In this document: piece after piece, positions 53,224 through 53,537 of the stretch
Numbering within the stretch: position 1 is the stretch's first letter
How the letters are laid out: every line of letters starts with the position of its first letter
IMG/VR virus record: IMGVR_UViG_3300025459_000008
Location: 1-53,537 of that record
Reading direction: 5' to 3' (one strand)
Source: a virus
Length of the DNA: 53,537 nt
Translations under genes and position numbers: made by a program
The notes under the pieces: generated by a model
Told to the model about the DNA's origin: nothing
The model's database searches: none
Seen by the model: the letters and a program-made list of their open reading frames with translations, nothing else

Positions 53224-53537
53224 ATGCCATCATTCATTCTCGACACCGTTGAACGGACCTCGCTGGGTACCACCCTGGCGACGGATTTGAGCGGCGGAAC
53301 CCTCAAGATTTACTCCGGCGCTTACGCTACCGGCACTCTGTTGGCCACTTTCACTCTGCCCTCCCTGAGCGGCTCGAATGTCTCTGGTGGAGTTTTGACA
53401 TTGCCTGCCATCGCCCAGGTGAATGCGGTAGCCCCGGGCACGGCGGCTGCAACTTATTCGGCTGGGGCAACCATCGTGGTCCGGTCCATCGGCACATCCT
53501 ATTATCTGTTTTACAACAACGCCTATGTCGGAAGCGG
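53224..53537 (+). CDS. Beta-rich structural protein (3' incomplete)
   Basis: The frame runs off the window after 104 codons. SD TAAGGAGAACGACC. FILDTVERTSLGTTLATDLS, GGTLKIYSG, LLATFTLP: a small phage protein type with alternating strands, common among tail fibre genes. Confidence 0.65.
   Translation, partial: MPSFILDTVERTSLGTTLATDLSGGTLKIYSGAYATGTLLATFTLPSLSGSNVSGGVLTLPAIAQVNAVAPGTAAATYSAGATIVVRSIGTSYYLFYNNAYVGS

Noticed and set aside
1-53537. CRISPR array
   Set aside because: No regularly spaced direct repeats of 24-40 bases with unique spacers were seen.
1-53537. Reassigned stop codon (alternative genetic code)
   Set aside because: TAA, TGA and TAG all end well-supported genes, many in ATGA overlaps, so the two stop-split genes are local events.

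Overview
The window looks like most of the genome of a temperate tailed phage, probably with a short-tailed (podovirus-like) virion. Evidence for a phage is a terminase small and large subunit pair, portal, scaffold, HK97-fold-type major capsid protein, head-tail connector, tail stabilisation and fibre genes, and an endolysin with a holin-like gene. Evidence for a temperate life style is a tyrosine integrase, an excisionase-like gene, and a divergent repressor/Cro pair. Neither end is complete: the first reading frame is open at base 1 and the last one runs off base 53537. The right edge (tail genes) and left edge (C-terminal part of a large virion-type protein, then tail and lysis genes) would join naturally on a circularly permuted map with some sequence missing between them. 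The host cannot be named. A putative lipoprotein in the lysis region and a WaaJ-like GT8 enzyme fit a Gram-negative host, but only weakly.

Layout. 0-7.5 kb (+): end of a large virion protein, two small fibre-like proteins, a HExxE protein coupled to a PurD-like ATP-grasp enzyme, the lysis genes, a papain-fold protein and small zinc-ribbon ORFs. 7.5-16.1 kb (-): a long leftward early operon of mostly tiny conserved phage genes (ABA-sandwich, DUF551-like, PD-(D/E)XK nuclease, a zinc-ribbon DNA-annealing-type protein), two HNH genes and two non-coding structured stretches. 16.1-17.0 kb: the immunity region, with a repressor (-) and Cro (+). Each flanking promoter carries the same pair of operators with the same spacing. 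17.0-21.1 kb (+): a stop-interrupted regulator, excisionase, integrase, HNH gene, tRNA-Pro, a TGT/DpdA-like enzyme and small ORFs. 21.1-25.0 kb (+): an iteron-rich putative origin, a DnaB-N/winged-helix/ATPase protein and a DNA methyltransferase. 25.0-27.5 kb (-): small genes behind a strong promoter with a repeated structured leader, and an HNH gene. 27.6-28.1 kb: a promoter and two tRNA-like genes. 29.5-53.5 kb (+): packaging, head and tail genes, interrupted by a small regulator cluster (30.8-32.3 kb) and a glycosyltransferase cassette (40.8-42.9 kb).

How it works together. The repressor probably shuts both the leftward promoter (16.10 kb) and the rightward promoter (16.69 kb) through four 14-bp operators. 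After derepression, the left operon supplies early and takeover functions. The right operon supplies Cro, excision, integration and replication. Late genes start with the terminase small subunit. At least five promoters place the -10 box 6-8 bases before an ATG that has no Shine-Dalgarno sequence, so leaderless translation appears to be used for the first gene of several operons, while internal genes have ordinary AAGGAGG sites and ATGA overlaps.

The main unusual items are the duplicated operator-promoter modules with leaderless starts, two genes split by an in-frame stop (one at a zinc-binding Cys position), several unassigned structured RNAs, tRNAs with abnormal loops, and a glycosyltransferase-methyltransferase fusion placed between two paralogous virion genes. 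All family assignments are made by reading motifs; no database search was run.
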